Below are positions 34,801 through 44,635 of a stretch of 64,000 nt of DNA, one piece after another. The position numbers and the translations under genes were made by a program. The notes under the pieces were generated by a model. That model had not been told where the DNA came from. It did no database searches and saw only the letters and a list, made by a program, of their open reading frames with translations. The DNA comes from Cheiracanthium punctorium (lineage: Eukaryota; Arthropoda; Arachnida; Araneae; Cheiracanthiidae): positions 587,001-651,000 of the forward strand of contig JAWZYV010019925.1 in NCBI GenBank assembly GCA_038373885.1, given 5' to 3'. Position 1 is the first letter of the stretch; the number at the start of each line of letters is the position of its first letter.

Positions 34801-37800
34801 GTAAGCAATCTGGTAGGGTAGGGTCAGGTGGGGTAAAATGACCACAAATTTAGCTATTTTCAACTTTACTAAGCTACACATCTAAAATGATACAACATAT
34901 TAAAAATTTTTTGACAAATATTTTACATTGGACTATCTGGCAGTAACTCCAAATTTTTGTTTTTTTTTCTTTTACAAACATTAAAACTGTTTGATTATTA
35001 ATTCTTTTTGATTGTTATTATGATCATTTTACCCCATCGTGTGGGGTAAAATGATTATACATGAAAAAAATGAAACACACTCATAGAAAATGATATTATA
35101 TGAATCATATCATCTGGAAAATAGATAATAAATATTTTATTAAACAGTTTTACACGGAATTTTAATTTAGCTATCAGAATTTATAATGCCCTCTACTATC
35201 GAAATTTGGCTCATCCAGTATTTGAATTATCTGGTCAGTTTGAACGTTCTCGACATTGTCATTTTCTGGCAATGTACATTTTTTCAAATAAAGATTTTGC
35301 AAAGTATTAAATTGTAAATAGCTCCTTTTCTGCAAACAAGATCTGTCCAAAAATGCTTAATAAAACTTTTACCACAGCACTTAAAAGCCAGCAGATATTT
35401 TTGTCCGAAAGAGGCATTACGGTATGCCATTTTGAACTCTTCTTTCAACTCTTTTAAAATAAGAATTGGGATTTTTCTTCACAAAATTTCAAGAATAGCA
35501 TACTTTCTTTACATTATGGTCTTCATTTTCATGCTTTTCTTCAAAATGTGCAGCAAACACATCCTCTGTTAGCATTTATTTATAAATTTATGATTCCAGT
35601 ATCGTAATTTTGGGTTATTTTTCTTATTTCCAGGTAAAAATAAAAGTAGAATAATGGAATCTATTTATTTATTCCCATTATTACTATTAATACCTTATAA
35701 AATATATTACAGATGAAAAAAAGAAATCTAAAATGATACATGTGTCCTTTAAGTGCAAGCCTAGCAGTATGATCGTTTTACCCCACTTTCTTTGAACTAC
35801 TCCAAAATAAAAAATAATGCGAATACAAATTATCTTGATACAGAAATGTATTCCTCAAGAATGACAGTAGGCTTTGTATCATCAAAATTTCAAGAACTTT
35901 AAATCACAAAAATGCTACAGCAAAGTAAATTTTAACCTTGTATAGATAGAGTCAAACATGAAACTCCATTGACACATGAAATGCCATTCATGAAACACAT
36001 TCAAGTCACATGAAATGCCATTACATACTAAAAGAATATTAATAAATCAAATAAATCAGTTTAAAAATATTGCTTGTAATATAAATGAGCAAAACAAAAA
36101 TCAATATGCCAATAAACCAATGCATTTGACATTTATTGTCTGCTTTTTGTAGACTGTTCATTTTACCCCACCTAACCCTACTTTATTTTTTTAGTGTGTG
36201 ACTAAGTTTTCAAGAAGCTATCATACATTTACTACTTCGTCTCTAAATGATTATTATTTATATTGATAATATTAAGAGTTTTTATATATTATTTTTCTCG
36301 TATATTAACAATTAATGTTTAATTCTAATCAAAAATGGAGAGTAACATATATGCTACCAATCAAATCTGTAAATGTCATGTTAATCCCCAACCAGTTATC
36401 CAGAAAATTCAGTTATCCAGAATACACCCGGTCCCAACCATTCCGGATAACAGGTTCTATACTGTACTATCATACTTTATGGAAGAAATGTCACATTCCC
36501 AATAATGAGATTGATCAACAAGAAAATCATGAAAAATGCCACAATCCTGATAGTTTTTTAAAAAATAATTGTGCCCGCCTAAATGCTCAAGCATACAGTG
36601 CCTAGTAGCCCAATAAATAAAAGCAATTGGCCCAATAGATTTGCTCTTTAATATAGCCTGTTTGACATTTCTAAGTGGTAATTGAGAGTGAATCAGCTCA
36701 TTCATTGCAAGGTACATCGCAATGGCTGGGGAATCTATTGTAAGAGCATTCCCAACAATGAGCAAATCAATTACAAGTCTTAAACACAACACTAAACTTA
36801 CTGAAATAATGATGCTAGTACATAGGGGAGCAGCTGAGGTGGGGCAGGCAGGGAACCAGTGTCCCAGGCACTGAACGAGAAGGTGTGCCAAAAAGGAAAT
36901 TACAAATCAAACCTGTGAATGATATGTTTTTTATGTTTACTTTTAGTTTTTGTATACATTTTTTAACAGGGTATCGCATCCCCTTCTACGAAATTCTATA
37001 TTTATTTTACATCTTACGTTTAAAGTAGTTGGTTGCCAAAACTGCTGCACCCACAATCAATCACTTTTTCATAATTTTGTAATTATGATAGCTCGTCTAA
37101 AAATCGGGGAGGGGGAGGGGAACACATGTTTTGGCTCGGGTGACAAATATCATAGCTTCGCCCCTGCTAATACCTTTCATCAAAACATAAAACATAAATT
37201 AAAACTTCATTAAAATTTACTGCAAAGCACTTCACCCATATTTCTTTGTTTCATTTTTGTTTATTTTTAAAATACTGAATAAACAACCTCTTACACTGTT
37301 ATTATGGCAAAAGCACAACTTAATTGGCATGCTCAGGAAATGTGAGTGCTTTTAAAATAAATGCTAGTGTCATACATATCAAAAGTAATAAAAATTAAAG
37401 CATCAATAGTTATCATACAACATTCCGAGCTTAAAGCAGACCATTACTCTCCAAAGCATGCTGCTTATATTACATTATTAGTTTAACAAGTGACTGGCTG
37501 AAGGAAAAAAAACTGTTTACTTTAACAGCCTTTCCTTTCCTCACACTTTTGTTTTAATGCTTGTGGAAAACTATCTGAGTACAAGGAAGTTTTTTTCTTT
37601 ATTCCTTTTAGAAGATTCGTCTAATGTAAATTAAAAGTGTTAATGATTTGCTTTATATTAAACTGGAGAGTGTTATTTGACAATAGAAATTGCAAGCTTC
37701 CCAAATTAGATAAATATTTTTAAACACTCTATGGGAAGGGGAAAGGAAGAGCTTCTGAATTTTTATCATTTATCCATCCCTTCCCCAAGTACAACCAGAT

Positions 37801-40266
37801 TTTCCTTTAAAATATTTGGATTTAAAATCCTGGATATCCCTTATATTTGGAGATCCAGTTATATAGCAGCATTTTACAGTACACTTCTAAAATGTTTAAA
37901 AATCCTTTTCTTTTTAAATTTATTTGAGGAGACATCAATTAGATTTGTATATAAATCTAACATTGGTAGTTTGTATGTTAAACAAATAAAGGAGTCTAAA
38001 GCAGTAAGTGGTGGTAACATCCCAAGTCAATTATTATTAATTTTTACTATTCAAGTTATTGTTCAAGATCTGTTTAAAAAATTTATGTTTTAAAAAAATT
38101 GTAAACATCACATGTAATATTTTTCCTTGCTTATATTCATAAACACCATTGTGTTTCTTCCATAAAATATGGTAATAAATAAAATTTGACAAAAACAAAT
38201 ATCCTTTAATTTAGAGCAAAATTAGATTAATTCATGTGAAAAAGGATCATAACTTTAAACGCACCATAATTACTGGGTATAAGACCAACTTTTCCATTGC
38301 ACGAAGCTTTCCACCAGTTAGGATCAGTTTTCACATCAATAATATATAGATTATCTCCTTCTTCAAATGACAATTCATCAGCCTAGAGAAGAAGATATAT
38401 ATCTTTATTATACAGCAGCAGACACAGCATTGGATATTGATAACATTGATTATTTCCAGAAAACTTCTGGCTCGATGGCCACCCAGGTAATTTCACCTTG
38501 AAGAGTGGGACAGTAAAGAATTGTGTAGAAAAAGTTTACTTAGAAAACTTTAGAGTAATGCTGTAATCCTGTTTTACTTAAAAAACATTCACATGTTTAC
38601 TACAAAGAAAATTTTGAAGAACAGAAAAAAAGCTATAAAATTTACACTTTTACTAATACATTATAAATATTGCTACAAGATATCTGTATATTTCATTGCT
38701 ACTTTTTATGCAGTTTAGCTATAAATCACCCTATGTATCATTGATACTAATATATTATTGAAATATATATAAGCAATGTATTGGGTTGGCAACTAAGTAA
38801 TTGCGGATTTTTTTTAGAAAATCAAAGACAATTTTTTCATGGAACTAAATAACTTTATTCTGTAATGTATTGCCCATTTTGATCAATGACCTTTTGCAAT
38901 CTTTCAGGCAGCATCATAATCCCACGTTCATAAAACTTCTGGTTTTTATTAGCAAAAAACTGAATTAGGTATGATTTGACATCATCATCATTATTGAAAT
39001 TTTTACCATTCAAGGAGTTTTGTAAAGATCGAAACAAAAAGTAATCAAATGGTGCAAGGTCAGGACTATATGGTGGATGTGGCAAAACATCCCAACCAAG
39101 CTCCAATCATTTTTGCAGAGTGACCAAAGATGTGTGTGGCCTTGCATTGTCATGATGGAATACAACACCTTTTCGATTTTTCAATTCGGGCCGCTTTTCT
39201 TCAACTGCATTGTTTAATTTTGTTAGTTGTTCAATGTAGACATCAGAATTGATCGTTCGGTTGGGTGGTAAGAGTTCAAAGTAGACAATTCCTTTGTAAT
39301 CCCACCAAACTGATAACAAAACCTTCTTTTGATGAATATCAGCTTTTGACGTTGTTTGAGTTGGTTCACCTGGCCTGCTCCACGATCTTTTCCGCTTGAT
39401 ATTGTTGTAAACAACCCATTTTTCATCGGCAGTTATCAATCGTTTTAAAAATGGATCGTTTTCATTACGTTTCTTTAGCAAATCGCAACTGTTAATGCGT
39501 TGCGTTAAATGCGTTTCTTTCAGTTCGTGCGTGAGGAACCCATGTATCGAGTTTTTGAACAGCCAAGTTGTTTTAAGTGATTTTCAATGCATCTATGTGA
39601 TACATGAAGCTTCTCTGCAATCTCATGTGTTGTACTGTGATGATCCGAATCGATTATTGCTTTGATTAGGGCGTCATCAACTTCAACTGGACGACCAGAG
39701 CGTTTTTCATCTTTGAATGAAAAATCACCAGAACGAAATTTGGCAAACCAATTTTGACACTGCCGTTCTTTTAAGGCTTCGTAACCATAAACAGCACATA
39801 ACTTTTTATGAGCTTGCGATGCGTTTTTCCCTTTGCGGAAATAAAAAGGCAAAACATGACGAAAATGTTCCTTTTGATTTTCCATTTTTCAACGAAGGCC
39901 AAGCGAAAACTACGCAACCGATCAATGAACTTTTTTTACTAATTGACAGCTGAATTGCCAACTATCAAATAACAAAATGTGTTTTACATTTGTAAATCGT
40001 CTTCAAACCTAAAAATTCAACTGAAGCCATCTATGAGTGAAATCCGTAATTACTTAGTTGCCAACCCAATAAAATGTTTCATAAATAATGCATAAATTGG
40101 CATCCCTGGTACACAACTTTTGCTATGCACTGATTTTTACTTGTATTTTAATGAGATTTAAAGCAATATAATGATAAACTTAAAAATAATACTGATATAA
40201 AGGTAAAGAAAATTATCACCTGCTGTGCAGTATATCGATATAATGCTCGTACAACTTTAACATGAC
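16818..40266 (-). CDS. OSTF1: osteoclast-stimulating factor 1 ortholog (SH3 + ankyrin), seven of probably eight exons
   Basis: Coding exons in transcript order are 40266-40220, 38382-38265, 34228-34137, 33106-32987, 27580-27502, 27066-26968 and 16864-16818. All are bounded by AG/GT and join in phase into about 200 residues. The first ~57 residues form an SH3 domain ([31 protein letters not shown]); ankyrin repeats follow ([53 protein letters not shown]); the protein ends in an acidic tail with DYGDSDDSE. Human OSTF1, a ~214-residue cytosolic adaptor, has the same order, including the NGLDKAG linker and acidic C-terminus. The short first exon with the start Met is not found here. Introns reach 10 kb and are filled with transposons; no coding lesion is seen. 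Confidence 0.95.
17789..18441 (+). repeat. 5' LTR of gypsy copy 1 (653 bp)
   Basis: Starts TATCCTGAGG and ends TTTAGGACA, forming short imperfect inverted ends (TATCCT/AGGACA). A TATTTAAATA box near 18365 is a candidate promoter element. Followed after two bases by TGGTGCC, a candidate primer-binding site; copy 2 has TGGTGTCGTGACCAGG there. Confidence 0.9.
18608..19692 (+). pseudogene. gag of gypsy copy 1 (frameshift, in-frame stop)
   Basis: The frame opens at ATG 18608 ([20 protein letters not shown]) with a capsid-like helical region, then loses one G near 18957 compared with copy 2, which ends the first frame at KQCI. The next frame runs to a UAA at 19183-19185 that copy 2 also has, and the same frame continues past it through a nucleocapsid zinc knuckle, [14 protein letters not shown] (CX2CX4HX4C, about 19387-19430), to TGA at 19690-19692. 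Gag packages the RNA in cytosolic particles. One lesion is private (the frameshift), one shared (UAA). Confidence 0.9.
19689..23718 (+). pseudogene. pol of gypsy copy 1 (protease, RT, RNase H, integrase)
   Basis: Pol overlaps the end of gag in the -1 frame. In order it shows an aspartic protease motif (FLIDSGSS, about 20046), reverse transcriptase ([13 protein letters not shown], about 21402; catalytic YQDD, about 21600), RNase H (NTDAS, about 22039), the integrase H2C2 finger (ending CTICL) and an integrase core with [17 protein letters not shown] and SERIN carrying the three acidic residues, then a GPF/GPY-like module (DGPFKII). Lesions against copy 2 are a one-base loss near 20217, which splits protease from RT, and CAA to TAA at 22886-22888 within the integrase finger. 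The C-terminal extension seen in copy 2 is deleted. No env-like frame is present. Confidence 0.93.
23719..24247 (+). repeat. truncated 3' LTR of gypsy copy 1
   Basis: Corresponds to 17913-18441 of the 5' LTR, 529 bp each. It is joined directly to integrase coding sequence at a TG shared by both parents, so about 1.4 kb of 3' element sequence (judged from copy 2) is gone. The integrase frame runs on through the LTR to a stop at 23824. Confidence 0.92.
25729..25986 (+). CDS. small Cys/His ORF inside the foldback element
   Basis: From the first ATG, 85 codons are open; the frame is open upstream to about 25651. The readable core is [50 protein letters not shown] and FTALPPKYR. The spaced C...C...H-x3-C (YHSECY) pattern resembles an N-terminal zinc-finger-like module I know from uncharacterised, transposon-associated arthropod proteins; no name is claimed. 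The frame ends at TGA after ALSSS. In the +1 frame a continuation reads [20 protein letters not shown] and an acidic end (ATSEDETL, then TAG at 26071-26073), so a one-base frameshift or an unspliced intron may separate two parts of one protein. It has no partner gene beyond the two arms. Confidence 0.5.
   Translation: MSIVNPFGVFCKKATSKLKSFNKENLGKCSEILIIRKQNNLVRKEIVIPPQPNDFQLYHSECYRSFTALPPKYRVATSTAALSSS
25987..26073 (+). pseudogene. acidic C-terminal continuation in the +1 frame
   Basis: Immediately after the ORF ending at 25986, the +1 frame reads [20 protein letters not shown] and ends SEDETL before TAG. The composition (Asp/Glu/Ser-rich) is unlike random A+T-rich translation. It is probably the original C-terminus of the preceding protein, shifted by an indel around 25950-25980. 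Confidence 0.4.
26968..27066 (-). CDS. OSTF1: OSTF1 exon: last ankyrin repeat
   Basis: Preceded by GCATAG and followed by a strong GTAAGTG donor. It encodes [20 protein letters not shown] then [13 protein letters not shown]. The final T pairs with the last exon across a 10.1-kb intron that holds the nested Tigger/gypsy/foldback insertions and two further repeats. Confidence 0.92.
27502..27580 (-). CDS. OSTF1: OSTF1 exon: ankyrin repeat
   Basis: Between TTTTTCAG and GTACTTAATT, 26 residues plus one base: [26 protein letters not shown]. The NKLGDTxLH..AWKG phrase is characteristic of OSTF1. Confidence 0.95.
28394..29710 (-). mobile_element. Helitron, non-autonomous (family A, minus orientation)
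   Basis: Read on the minus strand it starts A|TCTATATAAATAAAATTAG and ends with the hairpin CCCGTCAAGGACAGG followed by TACTTCAGCTAG|T, the TC...CTAG ends and A^T insertion site of Helitrons. Inside are about eight diverged tandem units of roughly 120-190 bp containing GATTTTCGCAAAATCTCAAA and CACCTATCATGxCACCCAA. No Rep/helicase gene is present. The 106-166-codon frames over it are not recognisable. Confidence 0.85.
30494..31905 (+). repeat. dispersed repeat with GTGAATTT-type phrases, split by a Helitron
   Basis: Segments 30494-30613 and 31758-31905 together align with the reverse complement of 41500-41830 (shared: AGGGGTTGATCCAG-like start, ATTTTCATACCAATTTTTAA, AAGTCACTTTTTTG, ATTGATAAAAC, TGAAGGG, TATTTTTGTGA). 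A weaker third relative lies at 61762-61860. No coding capacity; class unknown. Confidence 0.65.
30614..31757 (+). mobile_element. Helitron, non-autonomous (family A, plus orientation)
   Basis: Same family as the copy at 28394-29710 but in the opposite orientation: A|TCTATATAAATAAAATTAG at the left and CCCGTCAAGGATGGGTACTT, then CAGGTAG|T at the right. The terminal CTAG is mutated to GTAG. It interrupts a repeat whose uninterrupted relative lies at about 41500-41830: GTTAAAA|Helitron|TAATTGATAAAAC against GTTAAAATTATTGATAAAAC. Confidence 0.85.
31906..32986. other. intronic A+T-rich sequence
   Basis: Within an OSTF1 intron. Only poly-A tracts (about 32038-32055 and 32500-32520) and a short TA run (about 32388) are visible. 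Confidence 0.4.
32987..33106 (-). CDS. OSTF1: OSTF1 exon: ankyrin repeat
   Basis: Forty residues in phase 0 between TTTAG and [53 protein letters not shown] is diagnostic for OSTF1 among ankyrin proteins, and the [11 protein letters not shown] core is a full ankyrin consensus. Confidence 0.95.
34137..34228 (-). CDS. OSTF1: OSTF1 exon: linker and first ankyrin helix pair
   Basis: TATTTTGTAG precedes and GTACACATT follows. With one carried base it encodes 31 residues: [20 protein letters not shown] then [22 protein letters not shown] is nearly identical to vertebrate OSTF1. Confidence 0.95.
34627..36464. mobile_element. Tigger/pogo-like element, second copy, split by one insertion
   Basis: CAGTATGGAACCTCTTATCC at the left and the complement of CAGTATAGAACCTGTTATCC at the right, both flanked by TA. 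Without the nested element at 34821-36178 it is about 480 bp and matches the copy starting at 17634 throughout. It contains two or three internal CCAGTTATCCAGAA motifs near its ends. Confidence 0.85.
34821..36178. mobile_element. TA-flanked element with GGGGTAAAATGA termini (1358 bp)
   Basis: The left end GGGTCAGGTGGGGTAAAATG and the right end, complement GGGTTAGGTGGGGTAAAATG, are flanked by TA. The pre-insertion sequence is recovered from the Tigger-like copy 1. The terminal motif recurs inside: as a palindrome at about 35023-35055 (ATTTTACCCCA...TGGGGTAAAAT) and once near 35770. Minus-strand coding-like fragments (for example [17 protein letters not shown] near 35440 and [19 protein letters not shown] near 35200) suggest a decayed transposase. 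The family is not identified; TA duplication favours Tc1/mariner/pogo. Confidence 0.75.
36465..38264. other. intronic sequence, no gene recognised
   Basis: Inside an OSTF1 intron. Two longer open frames exist (36457-36891 minus, 144 codons; 37731-38093 plus, 120 codons) but neither shows a family motif, and the latter is low in complexity. A G/C-rich patch at 37107-37170 (GGGGAGGGGGAGGGG) looks like part of a dispersed repeat. Confidence 0.4.
38265..38382 (-). CDS. OSTF1: OSTF1 exon: body of SH3 domain
   Basis: Bounded by TTCTCTAG and GTGCGTTT, this exon encodes 39 residues plus one base: [38 protein letters not shown]. It has the acidic RT loop, the WW pair that forms the peptide-binding floor and the terminal PSNY motif, so the SH3 ligand surface looks intact. 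The upstream intron is 1837 bp, of which 1289 bp is a mariner. Confidence 0.95.
38781..40069 (-). mobile_element. mariner transposon, nearly complete (1289 bp)
   Basis: Inverted ends TTGGGTTGGCAACTAAGTAA (left) and its complement (right) are flanked by TA. Length and end sequence fit the mariner group with TTGGGTTGGCAACTAAGTAA termini. It lies in the OSTF1 intron between the exons at 40220-40266 and 38265-38382, in the same transcriptional direction as the gene. It accounts for about 70 percent of that intron. Confidence 0.95.
38855..39885 (-). pseudogene. mariner transposase with one frameshift and one stop
   Basis: The N-terminal frame (39885-39520) starts [20 protein letters not shown] and contains the paired helix-turn-helix DNA-binding region, including [20 protein letters not shown]. 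After a frame change near 39490-39520 the catalytic region follows (39481-39107) with ADEKW and [10 protein letters not shown], then a single TGA at 39107-39109. The last part (39106-38855) has [17 protein letters not shown] and ends QYITE. The three catalytic Asp of the DD34D triad are all present. Total coding length is that of a usual mariner transposase (about 345 residues). Only two visible lesions, so inactivation is fairly recent. Confidence 0.93.
40220..40266 (-). CDS. OSTF1: OSTF1 exon: start of SH3 domain
   Basis: TTACAG precedes an exon encoding, after one carried-over base, (G)[15 protein letters not shown], and GTGATAATT follows. It contains the conserved ALY motif of the first SH3 strand. 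Human OSTF1 reads similarly just after its proline-rich N-terminus, so one short upstream exon is expected. No such exon is recognisable between 40267 and the right edge of the window. Confidence 0.9.
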
Positions 40267-41499
40267 CTGTAATAAAGGCAAACTATGTTAAATAAAGAAC
40301 TAAGAAACTAAGTAGAATTTTGCAAAACTAATAGTTTATTAAAATTAGCACTGTCCCTGTCCCTACATATTGTGAAATATAGCAAAAATTTTATAGTGAC
40401 ATTTAATTCAAGTTAGTAATTACTACACAATTTGAGCATAGTTCAAACAAATTAAAAAAAGGTTTTCATGTATAACTATATATTAAAACAAACGCATAAC
40501 ATATTGCAGAACTTGTACAATAATTTTTCTAATTGTCTAGGTCAGTGGAATTCAATGTTTTTTGACAATGAAACCATACTTGGGACATCAAAGTTGAATA
40601 AGATTCAAAACTGAAGCATTAAATGAAATGTAAATAATCTGTTGTGTTATTGTGCCTGTTGTGAATTTCAACATTTACTGAAATTTTCCAACTGAAACAC
40701 CAACGTATTGCAAGCACTGGAACATTACATTCATTTAGCACTTTTGCTATGTGCAATGCTGGGCATCATACAGGGACATATATAAGAGAGGGGGTTTAAG
40801 GGTCTGGTCACCTTCTCAATCAGCTCACAAACACTAGAATCAAATATTCAGATTTTGAATCTACAAAGTAATAGTACACAGTAAAAAAAAGATTATTAAG
40901 ACTTAATATTAAAATTTCAAAAAATTATATAATCTAGTGCTTTAAAAGCTCTGAAGGTCAGTTTACTGTAAGGAATTTAAAAAAATTTTAAGGCTACTGA
41001 AACTTTTTACCAGATATTTATAGTAAACAGGCTACGAATTGATGAGAGGGGAATAAATAACGATTATTTTGCCCAAAATATATCATAATCTTTTGTGTGA
41101 GATTTTGAATTTCAACCAACTATTTTTGTATTTTTAAATCTGTGTTGCAGACTGATACAGAAAATTCTGAGACTGGGACCCTCGTTGTGCAGCAACTGCA
41201 ATATTTAGACTCTTGACTAGGCACAATTTACTCTGCACCTACTTTCACTGTTTTAACATTGTGGTTTTGTTGGTGTGTGCTTTGTGTTTGAATAGACAAT
41301 CTATGACTGATGTGCATTAGGATGAAAGCTCTGCATTACTGTCTTTTAGCTCTATTGTTCAAAAATATTGGAAATATTGAAACCTCATGACCTGAAGGTC
41401 AAATGGCTGGTATTTGCTAAATAAAAATAGTAAAATTTACTATCAATCAAATTTTATAATCAAAATGGACACACACACACCCTCTTTAGCTAGATCCCG
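40267..41499. other. sequence upstream of the first visible OSTF1 exon, no gene recognised
   Basis: A+T-rich; no exon with the expected proline/lysine-rich OSTF1 N-terminus was found. Likely the continuing first intron of OSTF1. Confidence 0.4.
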
Positions 41500-41830
41500 A
41501 ATTCGATGCAAATAAAAACTGAGTCTGTTTTGCAGCCCCTTCATAAAATCACAATTGTTAAAAACAGCCCCTTCACAAAAATACAATCAATCAAAACAAC
41601 CCTTCATTGGCATTTTACCCTACATTTTCATTTGTTTTATCAATAATTTTAACCCAAAAAAGTGACTTTTTAATTAAAAATTGGTATGAAAATTCTCAAA
41701 AATAAGCATTGAAATTCCTAAAATTCAGCATAGAAATTTACAAAAATAAGCCATTTTTGCAGAAATGAGCCTTGAAAGAATTCCTGGATCGACCTCTGGG
41801 ACCCCTCAAATGAGAAAGCTATAATTACGC
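41500..41830 (-). repeat. dispersed repeat, uninterrupted relative of 30494-31905
   Basis: Its reverse complement aligns with 30494-30613 plus 31758-31905 and thereby gives the empty site of the Helitron at 30614. No coding capacity. Confidence 0.65.
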
Positions 41831-43662
41831 CTGTGATATTATACAAATACATATTTGTCAGGCTGAGTATAAGAGAATTAAACTAGTTTTCTTTCATAAG
41901 AACAGAAAATAATAATGAAAAATTACGTAGATTATGTTATGAATATGAACATTATCAACGATTGCAATTAAACCAATAAGAACTTTTCAAAAAATATGAA
42001 AAGATCGAGTATATTTAGCAGTCCTTAATATTATAAAGATAAGTTATATTCCTTTGATTATAAGGGGATGAGAGCTAAGAAAAAATGCAGAGTACAGAGC
42101 TAAATACTTCAAAATTTGGTACTTTTCTGTTATATGAATCCCCTCAAATTTGGCGATTTTTATCCCTCCTCTATCGGTGGATAAAGGAGGGATAATCTTA
42201 TTGACCTTTTTTTTTTTTTTTTTTGATAACACTTGCTTGACCATGCATCATCATTGTTTTTTTGAAAATCTTGCTTATTCATGCGTAAGAGTGTTTGATT
42301 AGCAAATGAAAACATATTCCTGTTTTGTATTCATCCACCCATCTGTTATGTATTACTCTGCAAATGTGCTTTGTATTCATATGCAAATGGAAAGTTTTAC
42401 ATGTGTAGTAGCCATTTTCTCTTAGTTTCATATTTTTACTGTGTTTGAAGGTCGTTGCTCCTTGGAAAAAGAGCGGCGAAATGCTGCAATTCTCAAAATT
42501 TCTTTTTATTTTAATGGATGTATTAGGTTTTTGTGTTTAATATTTCAATTAGTTTATTTTTAATACATCTGTAGTTTAATGCAGTATACTGTATAATTTT
42601 ATCAGTGTTGGTTCAGTCTTATTTTTATGCATAAATATGAATTTGTGGGATTTGCCGACAAAAGATGAAGATACTGTTAAGTATTTTCAAAAAACTGATG
42701 TTCGATCTTCGTACAGCTATTATTCAATGGAACAAAGTATATAACTTTAATGGTTGTTTTGAATGAAAATGCAATTTAAGTTCTTGCAGATGTAACATTG
42801 GCATTCAAATGGTAATTAGTTTGAAAATTCTTGTTTAAATTTTACAACAGCTTTATGTTTCATTTATTGTTGGTTGAAGATTTAATGTCCATTTCATCAA
42901 CTGAATTTCTGTTGATGTATGCAATGGTGAGTCTGTTTTTCTATTTGTGTACTAGCAGCGTGGCCTGGCGTTGCCCGTGCAAAGAAAGAGAAATGTTATT
43001 TACCTTAAATATAGATTGTAAAGGGAAGTAATGTGAATCTTCCCACTGGAATGATAAAAAAAGGACACAGGATTTCCTGCTGCAATGAAAAAAAAAAATG
43101 AACACAGCACCTAATAGAATACAGAGGCTGCCAGAAATTGGACTTGGCTAGGCTGGAATGTGAATCCTCCCGCTGTAATGATAAAAAAAAATCTGATGTG
43201 TACAACACATCACTTCCTTGCACGTCTATTGGATCAAAAACATTTTCGACGCACTTCCTCTAAACTTATTTGTTTGAAAGAGATAAAATATCAATAATAG
43301 TAAGGTTTAGCAATTTCTAGCCAAATATTTCGATATCACCAAGCTGAGTTCAATTTGAAAGATTTCCTTCTGACACTTTATTTGGCAATATTTCACCAAA
43401 AGCCGACAAACTTGAGATAGTCTGTGAGATTTTGGGGATAGCCAAAGTAGTCATTGACCACAGGCTTTCAATGAATTGAATGCATCCATACACCTCAATG
43501 TATTTAAAGTCATTTGGCTCACCCTGTAAATAAATTCGCAGTCGATTGCTGTCAAAAAAGATATTGAAAACAGTTAGATATTACAATAGTTCTAAATACA
43601 AAAGTTCAAAATTCTATGGGTTAAAGTTTTAGAGTTATACAAAATACGAAATAATTTTTGGC

Positions 43663-43922
43663 GCCAAATTTGGCGATATTTTGGCAAAACTCGTCAATGT
43701 CGGCGACATTTGGCGAGATTTTAAGCATGAACCAAACAATGACAGATTATTGCCAAATTTGGCGATATTTCGCCAAAACTCGCCAAGAACGATGACAAAT
43801 GGCGATACTTTGGGCATGGACCAAATGATTGACTATCGCCAAATTTGGGGATATTTCGCCAAAACTCGCCAAGGTCGACGACAGACGGCGAGATTTTGAG
43901 CATATACCAAACAATGACTGTC
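43663..43922. repeat. three tandem units of ~87 bp with CGCCAAA phrases
   Basis: Units begin at 43663, 43752 and 43838 with GCCAAATTTGGCGATATTTC-like sequence, and each includes ACTCGCCAA and GGCGAGATTTTGAGCAT-like phrases. The core GCCAAATTTGGC is self-complementary. Confidence 0.75.
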
Positions 43923-44280
43923 TACAGTTGTATTATATTGAAGATGTCCATAGACATTAAAGTACTGAAATTCTTTACGGTGGTCCTGTAAATAAACTCT
44001 CCAGTAGATTGGAACCAAAAATCGAGATGCACAACTAGATGTTATAACAATCTTATATAAGAAATTTCATAATAGTTTTTGAGATTTGAGAGTTAAATAT
44101 GCACATACGTACACCAAAAGTTGCCAAGCTTGGCGACTTTTAGCATAGTTCTTGAGGGAGGCACGTGACCGGGGTCGGACCATTACCTAACTTATGTGGT
44201 AGGACGGTATTGTGCTTGAAATGGATGAATGCCCCTAAAATTGCCATTGACCATAATGTATTGGAAATCTTTTGAGTGTT

Positions 44281-44635
44281 CCTGTAGCAGAACTATAAAT
44301 GATAAAGACACTTTTTTTAATGGAGAAATTCATTTTCTAACTCTTTACAGTATGTATCACTTCTGAGTCGTTTGAAATAGCTCAATACCTCTAAAAAACG
44401 CTTTGATGAATTTCGGCCCATTGAGCGTAATGTATTTCAAATGTTTTGGGCAGTCCTGTAGATAAACTATCCAGTCGAATGAAACCAAAAGGGGAGGTGC
44501 ACAACTAGATGTTACAACTATCCAAAATATGAAGTTTCGACATTCTACACCTAATAGTTTTTGAGTTAGGCGAGTTCAATGAATTTCGGCCCATAGAGCA
44601 TAATGTATTTCGAATCTCTTGGGCGGTCCTGTACA
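44281..44635. repeat. tandem units of 174 bp
   Basis: Phrases on the pattern TCCTGTAgATAAACTATCCAG recur at 44281, 44455 and 44629, exactly 174 bp apart, and earlier, more diverged relatives lie at about 43523 and 43985. Each unit also carries GAATTTCGGCCCAT and GTATTTCxAATxTxTTGGGC. The last unit is cut by the Helitron at 44636 and continues at 46559. Confidence 0.7.

Noticed and set aside
36457..36891. 144-codon minus-strand frame in an OSTF1 intron
   Set aside because: No recognisable domain; it starts in unique sequence and runs into the Tigger-like right terminus.
37731..38093. 120-codon plus-strand frame in an OSTF1 intron
   Set aside because: Phe/Ile/Lys-rich composition typical of A+T-rich noncoding DNA and no motif.
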